Positions 1-6,341 are shown, numbered from the stretch's first letter. The stretch: DNA of 6,341 nt from an uncultured Clostridia bacterium (GCA_947165115.1 CAMUZD010000103.1:1-6341); one strand, 5' to 3'. Program-made: numbers and translations. Notes: generated by a model not told the origin, from the sequence alone.

Positions 1-1
1 A

Positions 2-340
2 ATTTCTCAAGATTATTATGATGAGCTCAATTCTCTGAGCAATCAATTGTTTAATCCATCCGACATGGGTTATATAGATAAGATGACGACTTTCGGCGAA
101 AGAGAAGTACAAGACTTTATCAACTTGTGTATGTCGGGTTTCTCTGAATACGTGATAAAGAATAAGCTTTTTAAAAGCGCTTTCACTGACAGCAAAAGTA
201 AGCGAAGCGATATGCAGGATCCGGGACAATTATTGCAAAAATCCATATATAAATACTATGAAATACCAGCTTCAACATTCCAAGGCTATATTGACAGATT
301 CAATAAAGACTGTAGCAAAGCATTGGAGTGCTCAATATAA
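2..340 (+). CDS. C-terminal part of an unrecognised protein, cut by the left edge
   Basis: The reading frame is open from base 2 to a TAA at 338-340, giving about 112 residues. A TTG at 47 could serve as a start, but the frame stays open to the edge and no ribosome site precedes it. It is therefore more likely the tail of a longer protein. The visible part is soluble and rich in polar and charged residues (FGEREVQDFINLCMSGF, then KSKRSDMQDPGQ). It ends in a probably helical stretch around STFQGYIDRFNKDCSKALE. I see no membrane segment, zinc motif or family signature. Hand-counted GC is about 35%, lower than the later cas genes. It lies 35 bases upstream of cas10 on the same strand with no visible terminator, so it could be an ancillary CRISPR gene (effector, regulator or processing factor) or simply an unrelated neighbour. 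No function is assigned. Confidence 0.6.
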   Translation: MSQDYYDELNSLSNQLFNPSDMGYIDKMTTFGEREVQDFINLCMSGFSEYVIKNKLFKSAFTDSKSKRSDMQDPGQLLQKSIYKYYEIPASTFQGYIDRFNKDCSKALECSI

Positions 341-341
341 T
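336..341 (+). promoter_or_regulatory. Candidate -10 box upstream of cas10
   Basis: A perfect TATAAT lies across the stop codon of the upstream gene and the first intergenic base. Transcription starting about 7 bases downstream would leave a leader of roughly 28 bases containing the AAAGGA ribosome site of cas10. The region 17 bases upstream (about 313-318, TAGCAA) is a poor -35 match and there is no TG extension. This is a weak promoter candidate, and read-through from the upstream gene is equally possible. The 35-base gap holds no other recognisable element and no hairpin terminator. Confidence 0.3.
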
Positions 342-375
342 ACCTCCGCACCAAACAAACTGAAAGGATGATTTT

Positions 376-1713
376 ATGCCCGAAAAAGTACTGGCCCTTT
401 ATGATTTTGCTTCTAAACAGGAGTACATTTACCGCACCTCGAAAATCAAGGAAATCTCCGGGGCGTCTGCGCTGTTGGAAGGAATGTACAGAACATTTGC
501 CCAAAAAACCGGAATATGCTATGACCTCGATTCCCAATTTGATGAAAACAATATCAATATAGGCGAGGTCCTTTACGATGGCGGCGGAAACCTGATGGTT
601 TTATGGAATTCCTTTAATGATTACAAAGAAGCAAACAAAGATTTTTCAAAATATCTTCTCGAAAAAGCTCCCGGTCTGACATTAATAACATCATTTGTCG
701 AATGCTCCGGTAATTTTGAAAATGACAGAAAAAAACTCTATGAAAAAAACAGGGAGCGCAAGAATCGTTTTCCGGCATATGATATGCCTGCAGTAATGCC
801 GTTCACTCAAATTGATTCAACTACATTTTCACCTGTCACTTACAAACGCAGTAAAGGTGATAGCAACAGCGTTTATCCGGCTTTTGAGTGCTCTTTGTCT
901 TCGGACAGATATGCCAAAGCAAAAGAGTGTGGAAAAGACGACATGCCTGAAGACCGTATGCTAGCCGTAATCTATATTGACGGCAACTCAATGGGCAAAA
1001 AACTTATAGCCTGCAAAGATGAAAACTATAAAACAGGCGTTGATAAACTAAGAGCGTTTTCGAAGCAAGTCCGAGAAAACTATGTTGATAGCCCCTGCAG
1101 AATAATTGAATCCAAATTCAAAGTAAGAAGAGTAATCGGCGGCGGTGATGAAATCACATTGATTTGCCAAGCGGAAGATGCCTATAAAATAATGTCTTTG
1201 TATTTTGACCTGCTGAAAGCCTGCAAACTGGATTTGTCCGGGCAGGAGTTTGATTGCACGTCGTGTGCGGGAATAGCTGTTTTTCATGAAAAATCACCAT
1301 TTAATGTTGCCTATAATATAGCGGAGGCTTCATGTGAGCAGGCAAAGAAAAAGGCACACGAAAAAGATGGTAATTATTTCAGTTTCTATTTCTGTCATTC
1401 AGGTATAACAAACGAATTTGATATTCTGCATGAAAGAGAACAGGGACACGCAAGCGGCAAGCCGTATTCCTATGATACTGATACGGTCAGAATCGGCGAG
1501 ATACAGAAACGTTTAATTGCTGCAGGAAGATCAAATGTTAAGACTTTGCATGACGCTGCACAGCAGAGCCTTCAAAAATATAAATTTGAAGTTGAGAGAA
1601 TTAACGCCTATCTGAAAAAAGATGATCCAAAATTTGAAGGAACTGAGGAAGAAATGAGAATGGTTTACGATATGGCGGAATTCTATGATCTTTGGTTTAA
1701 GGAGGCGAAATAA
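376..1713 (+). CDS. cas10: Compact Cas10 (type III-D), HD-less, with intact GGDE cyclase motif
   Basis: This is the large signature subunit of a type III CRISPR effector. It is predicted to bind the crRNA 5' end region and, on target-RNA binding, to convert ATP to cyclic oligoadenylates. The start is supported by AAAGGA at 363-368, 7 bases upstream. Palm 1 starts at the N-terminus (residues 6-31, including the KIKEISGAS segment typical of Cas10/Cmr2) and includes YDGGGNLMVLW at 67-77. Palm 2 has IYIDGNSMG at 199-207 and the nucleotide/metal motif GGDE at 256-259, followed by CAGIAVFHEKSPF at 297-309 and the helix ending AKKKAHE. The C-terminal 80 or so residues look helical, like Cas10 domain 4. 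At 445 aa it is far shorter than the usual 700-1000 aa: no N-terminal HD nuclease and no CxxC zinc pair are visible. The expected activity is cyclase signalling without ssDNA cleavage. GC is about 37% (601-900). One base separates it from the next gene. Confidence 0.9.
   Translation: MPEKVLALYDFASKQEYIYRTSKIKEISGASALLEGMYRTFAQKTGICYDLDSQFDENNINIGEVLYDGGGNLMVLWNSFNDYKEANKDFSKYLLEKAPGLTLITSFVECSGNFENDRKKLYEKNRERKNRFPAYDMPAVMPFTQIDSTTFSPVTYKRSKGDSNSVYPAFECSLSSDRYAKAKECGKDDMPEDRMLAVIYIDGNSMGKKLIACKDENYKTGVDKLRAFSKQVRENYVDSPCRIIESKFKVRRVIGGGDEITLICQAEDAYKIMSLYFDLLKACKLDLSGQEFDCTSCAGIAVFHEKSPFNVAYNIAEASCEQAKKKAHEKDGNYFSFYFCHSGITNEFDILHEREQGHASGKPYSYDTDTVRIGEIQKRLIAAGRSNVKTLHDAAQQSLQKYKFEVERINAYLKKDDPKFEGTEEEMRMVYDMAEFYDLWFKEAK
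1699..1705 (+). promoter_or_regulatory. Ribosome site that fixes the start of the Cas7-5-11 gene
   Basis: AAGGAGG inside the end of cas10 lies 9 bases before ATG 1715. The frame also has an upstream ATG at 1685, but that would read through the ribosome site itself (residues LRRRN) and lacks its own site. The 1715 start gives a protein that begins directly with the first beta strand of the Cas7 fold. Confidence 0.75.
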
Positions 1714-1714
1714 T

Positions 1715-3733
1715 ATGATTAAAACACTCGAAATAGAACTCCGATCGGATCTTTGCGCAGGAACAGGCAAAGGCTTTGCCTCTGTCATCGATCTTGATAC
1801 ATCAGTTGACGAATACGGAATACCTTTTATACCATCAAAAAGGATCAAAGGCTGTCTGCGGGAAATTGCAAAAAGAGATCTATGCCTTGAAGAGAAAGAA
1901 ATCATCAGTATTTTCGGCGAAAGCGGCTCAGGCCAAACAAAGTCTCTGTCTATTTCCGATGCCAAAATATACGAATATGATGATCAGCTTGAAGAGATAA
2001 AGGCTGCCATCTATTCCAAATCCAAAACAATAAAAGCAAATGATATTACTGAGCTTTTCTGCTCCGTCAGGTCGGAAACAGCCATTGAAAACGATACTGC
2101 CAAGGATAAATCCCTGAGATTCACAAGAGTTGTCAATCGACTGTCCCCGATTGATCAAAGACCTTTGAAATTCTATGCGACAGTTGAATTTGATGATAAT
2201 TATGAAAACACAATAACCAATCTTTGTAAATGTCTCCGAAATATCGGGTATAAGCGTAACAGAGGATTCGGCTATGTTAATTGCATTCTCAGAGAATCAG
2301 CGCCCGGTAGCACAATCCATGTTGCTGATTCCGAACTCCAGGAAAACAAATATTACAAACTGAATTATCTGGTGTATCTTGAAGATGATCTTATGCTTCC
2401 CGCTTCTGATGCAAATCATTCACTTGATTATATTCCCGGCACTTCGGTTCTCGGTGCCCTTGCAGGAAAGTATATCAAAGATTACGGCAAAGACGGATTC
2501 AATGACATATTCCTTTCAAACAATGCCAGATTTGGAAATCTGTATGTTTCTGATAAGGACGGTACTGATTACTATCCCGCCCCGAGATTTCTCGCTAAAA
2601 TAAAAGCTGCTGACGAAAGCGAAAAAGGCATCCAAAATATGGTAGCCAACAAAAAAGCCGACGAAGAGAAAGATGAAGACAAAAAGCCTCAGTATAAGCC
2701 TTTGAAAAAAGGATATATCAGCGATAAGAAAGGTTATAACGAAGTCAGTGCTGAGATAGTTTATCATAATGCGCTGAATACAGATGACGGCGGTCTGTAT
2801 ACACAGTATTGTGTAAGCTCGGGCCAGTATTTCAAAGGATATATCGAAGCGAACGGCACAACTATGAAAAAAATCATTCCTCTTTTTTCGAACGGAACGA
2901 TTTCATTTGGACGCAGTAAAACCGCACAGTACTCACATTGTGTCATCAAAAAAATCGACCTGGCTGAAATCATAGAGAGCAAGATTAACATTGAAGCCGG
3001 TAAAACAGCGGCATACCTTTGTGAAAGCGATATCGCCCTGGTTACAGACAGCAAATATACGATCGAATGCGAAGACCTTTGCAAAGCGCTCTCTGTAGAA
3101 TCCGGTTCGCTTAGCGAATTCACCAGCTTGTCTTCGCGTGTTATTTCCGGATACAATGCAAAGTGGAATCACAAAAAGCCGCAATTCCCTGTTATCAAGG
3201 CAGGAAGCGTAGTTGTGTTCAGTGTTTCAAGTAGCGAAGAACGACCCGAGTTCACTTTGATAGGAGAAAGACTTAATGAAGGCTACGGCCGAGTTCGCCT
3301 TATAGCAGATACAGAAGCATATTCTGTTGTCGAAAACACAGGCGAGCTTGATTTTGATATCGATAATGTGAAGTCCGAGTTGCTCAAAGCAGTAATTAAA
3401 CGCAAAAAAATTGATATCCTTCTCGGAAAAGCTATCAGTGAAGCTGAAACGGTCAGCATAGATTCTTCACAAATCGGCAGAATTACTCTTATGTGCAAAG
3501 AAGCAAGTGATTACAGTGATTTTATCAAGCGTATCGAAAGCATAAAAACAGACGATGTCAGGAACAAAGCACTTAAATACTTTGCGGTGGATAAGGTTTC
3601 ACAAGCCGAAGACGGCAGTATCGATTGGAATACAGCAAAGGAATATATTCTTGCTGTTCTTACCATTGCAAAATACAGAAAGAAAGCCGATAAAAAAGAT
3701 AAAGCATCAGCTGCAGTAAAGGGGGATAAATGA
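1715..3733 (+). CDS. csx10: Cas7-Cas5(Csx10)-Cas11-like fusion, type III-D2 effector subunit
   Basis: A single 672-aa backbone subunit that appears to fuse three parts. Residues 1-195 form a Csm3-like Cas7: the strand LEIELRSDLCAGTG, D26 in VIDLDTSVDEYGIPFIPS, and the glycine loop RNRGFGYV at 181-188. D26 sits 14 residues before the proline of the IP motif, as the catalytic Asp of Csm3 does within one residue. Residues 210-535 resemble Csx10 (Cas5 group): DYIPGTSVLGALA at 238-250, IFLSNNARFGNLY at 265-277, YPAPRFLAKIK at 287-297, SFGRSKTAQY at 397-406, and the loop GERLNEGYGRVRL at 517-529. A highly charged, probably disordered stretch (298-335) interrupts this part. Residues from about 550 to 655 are helical and could be the Cas11 small subunit, ending in a lysine-rich tail. 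The family's role is to hold crRNA and cut target RNA at the Cas7 unit. The Cas11 assignment rests mainly on position and helical character. Confidence 0.85.
   Translation: MIKTLEIELRSDLCAGTGKGFASVIDLDTSVDEYGIPFIPSKRIKGCLREIAKRDLCLEEKEIISIFGESGSGQTKSLSISDAKIYEYDDQLEEIKAAIYSKSKTIKANDITELFCSVRSETAIENDTAKDKSLRFTRVVNRLSPIDQRPLKFYATVEFDDNYENTITNLCKCLRNIGYKRNRGFGYVNCILRESAPGSTIHVADSELQENKYYKLNYLVYLEDDLMLPASDANHSLDYIPGTSVLGALAGKYIKDYGKDGFNDIFLSNNARFGNLYVSDKDGTDYYPAPRFLAKIKAADESEKGIQNMVANKKADEEKDEDKKPQYKPLKKGYISDKKGYNEVSAEIVYHNALNTDDGGLYTQYCVSSGQYFKGYIEANGTTMKKIIPLFSNGTISFGRSKTAQYSHCVIKKIDLAEIIESKINIEAGKTAAYLCESDIALVTDSKYTIECEDLCKALSVESGSLSEFTSLSSRVISGYNAKWNHKKPQFPVIKAGSVVVFSVSSSEERPEFTLIGERLNEGYGRVRLIADTEAYSVVENTGELDFDIDNVKSELLKAVIKRKKIDILLGKAISEAETVSIDSSQIGRITLMCKEASDYSDFIKRIESIKTDDVRNKALKYFAVDKVSQAEDGSIDWNTAKEYILAVLTIAKYRKKADKKDKASAAVKGDK
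3718..3725 (+). promoter_or_regulatory. Ribosome site at a doubled ATG start of Cas7-2x
   Basis: AAAGGGGG lies 4 bases before ATG 3730 and 7 bases before ATG 3733. The spacing favours the second ATG, which would remove one methionine and turn the 4-base ATGA overlap with the preceding gene into a 1-base overlap at base 3733. The two starts cannot be separated from sequence alone. Confidence 0.5.
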
Positions 3734-5007
3734 TGAATTTCTACAGAAAAGTATATAAGCTTGTCATTATTCTTAAATCTCCTATGTCCGTAGGTTCAGG
3801 TGCTAATGAAAACACAGATAAGGATATCGTGGTTGACAGTGTCGGCAACCCGTTCATCCCGGCAACATCTCTCGCAGGAGTCCTGAGGAACTATATTGAA
3901 ACCAAATATAACAAGGGAAACGAAATATTCGGATTCATTACAGAAAATGACAGCGATAATAAAAAGGATTCCCTGATCCGCGTATACGACGCCCTCTATA
4001 CCGGTAAAAAGAATGCATTCTTTATTACCAACCGCGATATGGTGACTCTTAAGAACAAAGTTGCGGAAACAGGAGCAAAATTTGATATGGAAGCCGTTGA
4101 AACAGGCGCTGAATTCACTGCTTATCTTGAGCTTCCGGATCAGGAATATGCCAACATAATCGAAGACGCGCTCGAAGCCATGAATGCGGGTATTATCAGG
4201 ATCGGCTCAAAGACAACCCGCGGCTACGGCGAAGTTTCTCTCAATGTTTATTCAAAAGAATTCAGTGATATAGCAAGCTGGATTGATTTTGATATGATAT
4301 CTGATCAAACTGATTGGGGAGAACCTCTTGACATGGATTATAAAGGTTCTTGTCAGATAATCCTCGGACTCAAACTAAACGGCGGTATTTCAATCAGGGA
4401 ATACACAACAGAAGTTGCTCCGGAAGGAGAAACCGCTCCCGATTACAGGCAGCTTGCTCTTCATATTGAAAGTGAATCCGGGGACGCTGTTCCCGTAATT
4501 CCCGGCACATCCTGGGCTGGTGCTTTCAGGGAACGTTTCACTGAATTCGGAGATAAAGATGCAGCAAAAGCTTTATTCGGATATGTCACGAACCGTAAAG
4601 ACAGCAGTGAGAATCCCGAAGAGTCAGAATCCGAAACAAAAAAATCAGTTATTGTTTTCTCCGAATCTCAGCTCAGCGGCGGAGTCTGGAAAAAGACCAC
4701 CAGAAACGCAATTGACAGATTCACCGGCGGCACCAAAGACGGTGCTCTCTATACGGAAGAAACCTATTACGGCGGTGAAACCGAGCTTTCGATTTCTTTC
4801 AGAGAAGATCCCTCGGAGGATGTTTTGAACAGAATCGTTGCCTGCCTTGCGGATCTGCACAACGGTCTTCTCGCGGTCGGCGGTCTTACTTCCGTAGGCA
4901 GAGGCCTGTTTGAAATTGTTTCCGTAAACGGTAAAGCGTTGTCGCCCGATGAAAAGAAACCCGAGAATATCTTTTCTGCAATCAGGAAGGAGGTCGCAGC
5001 TGAATGA
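3730..5007 (+). CDS. cas7: Double Cas7 (Cas7-2x) RAMP subunit of type III-D2
   Basis: A 425-aa protein with two Cas7 units in tandem, each providing one step of the crRNA-binding filament. Unit 1 (about 1-180) has SPMSVGSGANENTD, D30 and D32, GNPFIPATSLAGVLR at 39-53, the NEIFGFI helix, and the loop TTRGYGEVSLNV at 162-173. Unit 2 (about 205-400) has PVIPGTSWAGAFRERF at 255-270, AAKALFGY at 278-285, the thumb segment NAIDRFTGGTKDGALYTEE at 326-344, and the loop GGLTSVGRGLFEI at 384-396. D30 lies 14 residues before P44 and fits the target-RNA-cleaving Asp of Csm3. Unit 2 has L244 at that spacing and its nearest upstream Asp (D238) is 20 residues away, so it is probably inactive. An acidic stretch (residues 291-304) is likely a flexible loop. 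It overlaps its neighbours by ATGA at both ends. Coding GC at the 3' end is about 50%, clearly above cas10. Numbering assumes the first of two adjacent ATGs. Confidence 0.87.
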   Translation: MMNFYRKVYKLVIILKSPMSVGSGANENTDKDIVVDSVGNPFIPATSLAGVLRNYIETKYNKGNEIFGFITENDSDNKKDSLIRVYDALYTGKKNAFFITNRDMVTLKNKVAETGAKFDMEAVETGAEFTAYLELPDQEYANIIEDALEAMNAGIIRIGSKTTRGYGEVSLNVYSKEFSDIASWIDFDMISDQTDWGEPLDMDYKGSCQIILGLKLNGGISIREYTTEVAPEGETAPDYRQLALHIESESGDAVPVIPGTSWAGAFRERFTEFGDKDAAKALFGYVTNRKDSSENPEESESETKKSVIVFSESQLSGGVWKKTTRNAIDRFTGGTKDGALYTEETYYGGETELSISFREDPSEDVLNRIVACLADLHNGLLAVGGLTSVGRGLFEIVSVNGKALSPDEKKPENIFSAIRKEVAAE

Positions 5008-5471
5008 GCAATATTGATAAAATCAGAGAAGCGGTTGAAAAATACGCATATTCCTTTGCAATCTGGACCGACCGGGCAGATTTTATAATTGACAAGAGTC
5101 AGGATCTTAGCGGTGAAACGCTTCTTGAAATCAGATGCTTTGATAAAAACGGCGAATTTCACGCTGTCCGCAGCACTGTTGATTCCGATTTCTCATGGCG
5201 TGAAATAACCGATGATGAAAACTATGCCAACGGATACTATGATGAAGCGCAGTATCTTGATATAGACAGCAAAAAGACTGAAGCAATAGATGATGGATTC
5301 ACCTATACTACCGGCGGCGGCAGATATCAGCTGCCCGGAGATGCTGAAAATAAAAAACTGATTCTCGTCAGATATTATTATAAATATGATGAAGAAGGCG
5401 TCGCGCGTAAATTTGACTGGCGCCTCGTGGTATTCACAGATAAAGAAACTGTCGGAAAGGAGGATGAATAA
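5004..5471 (+). CDS. csx19: Csx19-like accessory protein (TIGR03984 type)
   Basis: A 155-aa acidic soluble protein, read as Csx19, the small subunit found with type III-D effectors. Supporting features are ETLLEIRCFDKNGEFHAVRS (38-57), the FSWREI core, DEAQYLDID at 80-88 (family members typically have a DExQYLWG-like segment here), YTTGGGRYQLPG at 101-112, and LVRYYYKYDEEGVARKFDWR (121-140) leading to the final RLVVF strand. No catalytic motif, zinc site or membrane segment is seen, in keeping with a structural or stabilising role. The AAGGAGG ribosome site at 4987-4993 lies 10 bases before the ATG. It starts inside the end of Cas7-2x (ATGA, 4 bases) and ends on the first base of the next gene, consistent with coupled translation. 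The family call rests on recalled sequence pattern plus neighbours. Confidence 0.75.
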   Translation: MSNIDKIREAVEKYAYSFAIWTDRADFIIDKSQDLSGETLLEIRCFDKNGEFHAVRSTVDSDFSWREITDDENYANGYYDEAQYLDIDSKKTEAIDDGFTYTTGGGRYQLPGDAENKKLILVRYYYKYDEEGVARKFDWRLVVFTDKETVGKEDE

Positions 5472-6341
5472 TGGCAACTCTGCCTAAAAATGATAAGATT
5501 AAATTCATCAATCCGTATAATTTCATTTCAAAAACAACATCGGTTGACAGAAGTGAAAAAGAAGCGGGAAATCTTACGGGTTATATCAGCTGTTCCATTA
5601 AAGTAAAAGACGCTCTTCTCCTTCCGGACAGAAACGCTCCACTCGGTATAGATACCTATGATTTTTACCGCATTGGCGGAAAACCGGTTATTCCCGGCAG
5701 TGAAATCCGCGGCTGCATCCGTTCAGTCTATGAAGCTATTACCAAAAGCTGTTTTTCGGTTATAAACACAGAAACTCTTCATCAGAGAATCAGCAGACCG
5801 GATCAGGGCATTGTTCCCGGCATTCTTAAGGCTGATTCGGACGGAAAATATTATATTTATGAAGCCGAAAAAGTCAAACGCGGCGAGTCCTATGATATCG
5901 AACGGAAATGGATGAGTTTCAAAAAGAGATGCGTTATGTCCTCTTTTTTCAAAATAAAGGAAGAATGCAAAAACAGCCCGATTCCGTGCGATAAACTCCA
6001 GATAAAGAACCTGATGTTTATCCTTGATACTCATCTTGAAAATGTAACCGACAAAAAATTCATTACCGAAATCAGGAATACAAAGAAAAGAATCAAAGAC
6101 GGAGAAGATGTAGTTGTATTCTTTAATTATGATTCTGAAAATGAAAAAATGATTTATCTTTCTGTTGCGCAGGTTTCAAGAAGGGTATTCAACAATACCG
6201 TCCCCAAAATGCTGGGGCAGCACAACAAGTGCAGCGGAAAAGACGGCTACTGTCCGGCCTGCTCGCTTTTCGGAACTATCGGAGACAACAAGCCTCTTGC
6301 ATCAAGGCTCCGTTTCAGCGATGCTTTTGCAAATGATGATG
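5471..6341 (+). CDS. Cas7 with internal insertion (TIGR03986-type RAMP), cut by the right edge
   Basis: An open frame of 290 codons with no stop before the window ends; the start follows AAAGGAGG (5456-5463) by 7 bases and overlaps the csx19 stop (TAATG). It opens with KFINPYNFIS (11-20), characteristic of TIGR03986 RAMP proteins. The Cas7 strand LTGYISCSIKVKDALLL (35-51), D61 in GIDTYDFYRI, and PVIPGSEIRGCIRSVYEA (72-89) follow. D61 is 14 residues before P75, fitting the catalytic Asp position. Residues of about 100-235 are polar and charged and probably form the insertion that separates the two halves of the Cas7 fold. Near the cut end, H251, C254, C261 and C264 (CPACSLFG) look like a zinc-binding cluster, followed by ASRLRFSDAF, a Cas7 strand. 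The C-terminal part, with the glycine loop, is missing. It is predicted to be the backbone subunit nearest the crRNA 3' end, with one cutting site. Confidence 0.85.
   Translation, partial: MATLPKNDKIKFINPYNFISKTTSVDRSEKEAGNLTGYISCSIKVKDALLLPDRNAPLGIDTYDFYRIGGKPVIPGSEIRGCIRSVYEAITKSCFSVINTETLHQRISRPDQGIVPGILKADSDGKYYIYEAEKVKRGESYDIERKWMSFKKRCVMSSFFKIKEECKNSPIPCDKLQIKNLMFILDTHLENVTDKKFITEIRNTKKRIKDGEDVVVFFNYDSENEKMIYLSVAQVSRRVFNNTVPKMLGQHNKCSGKDGYCPACSLFGTIGDNKPLASRLRFSDAFANDD

Noticed and set aside
291..296. TTGACA as the -35 box for cas10
   Set aside because: It is 39 bases before the TATAAT at 336, far from the usual 16-18, and nothing -10-like lies at the right distance from it (around 314-319).
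47..340. Complete 97-aa gene starting at TTG 47
   Set aside because: The frame is open to the left edge and no ribosome site precedes the TTG, so a truncated longer gene is more likely.
1685..1714. Upstream ATG 1685 as the start of the Cas7-5-11 gene
   Set aside because: It would translate the AAGGAGG site as LRRRN and has no site of its own; ATG 1715 has ideal spacing and starts at the Cas7 fold.
4520..4828. Plus-strand 102-codon frame inside Cas7-2x
   Set aside because: It runs out of frame through conserved Cas7 motifs (SWAGAFRE, IDRFTGG) and has low-complexity composition; a shadow.
5723..6034. Minus-strand open frame of 103 codons, and similar ones at 1531-1965, 2764-3156 and 4767-5162
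   Set aside because: Each lies wholly opposite well-supported cas coding sequence or its junctions and has no family resemblance; they are frame shadows.
376..6341. Type III-A (Csm), III-B (Cmr) or III-E (Cas7-11) assignment
   Set aside because: Csx10-like, Csx19-like and TIGR03986-like proteins together point to III-D; a separate Cas10 and several backbone proteins exclude III-E.
1..6341. CRISPR array, Cas6, tRNA, rRNA, insertion sequence or rho-independent terminator
   Set aside because: No regularly spaced repeats, terminal inverted repeats, RNA gene signatures or GC hairpin followed by a T run were seen; nearly all sequence is coding.

Overview
The window carries most of the effector operon of a type III CRISPR-Cas system, with every gene on the + strand. 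Gene order and domain content match the multi-fusion variant of subtype III-D (III-D2, also called III-Dv, known from Synechocystis). The order is a compact Cas10, a Cas7-Cas5(Csx10)-Cas11 fusion, a double-Cas7 protein, Csx19, and the start of a Cas7 with an internal insertion (TIGR03986 type). All family calls were made by reading translated motifs; no database search was possible. The organism looks like a low-to-moderate GC Gram-positive bacterium, plausibly a gut or rumen clostridium. This rests on the strong AGGAGG-type ribosome sites and the AT-leaning composition, so it is weak inference.

Layout. Bases 2-340 hold the C-terminal end of an unrecognised protein that enters from the left edge. 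A 35-base gap (341-375) follows, with a perfect TATAAT at 336-341 just before it. Then come cas10 (376-1713, 445 aa), the Cas7-5-11 fusion (1715-3733, 672 aa), Cas7-2x (3730-5007, 425 aa), csx19 (5004-5471, 155 aa) and the TIGR03986-type Cas7 (5471 onward, 290 codons open to the right edge). The five cas genes touch or overlap at every junction (1-base gap, ATGA, ATGA, TAATG). They therefore form one transcriptional unit, probably translationally coupled. No gene-free stretch exceeds 300 bases.

How the parts should work together. The Cas7 modules would form the crRNA-binding backbone, the Csx10/Cas5 module would cap it at the crRNA 5' handle, and the Cas11-like tail would form the minor filament. 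Csx19 would be an accessory subunit. Cas10 would sense target RNA and make cyclic oligoadenylates through its intact GGDE motif. Three of the four Cas7 units carry an aspartate exactly 14 residues before a conserved Ile-Pro proline (D26, D30 and D61 in their respective proteins). This matches the catalytic position of Csm3, while the second unit of Cas7-2x lacks it, so three target-RNA cuts per complex are predicted. Cas10 has no HD nuclease domain, so no Cas10 DNase activity is expected.

The window contains no CRISPR array, Cas6, Cas1/Cas2 or recognisable CARF effector; these may lie outside it.
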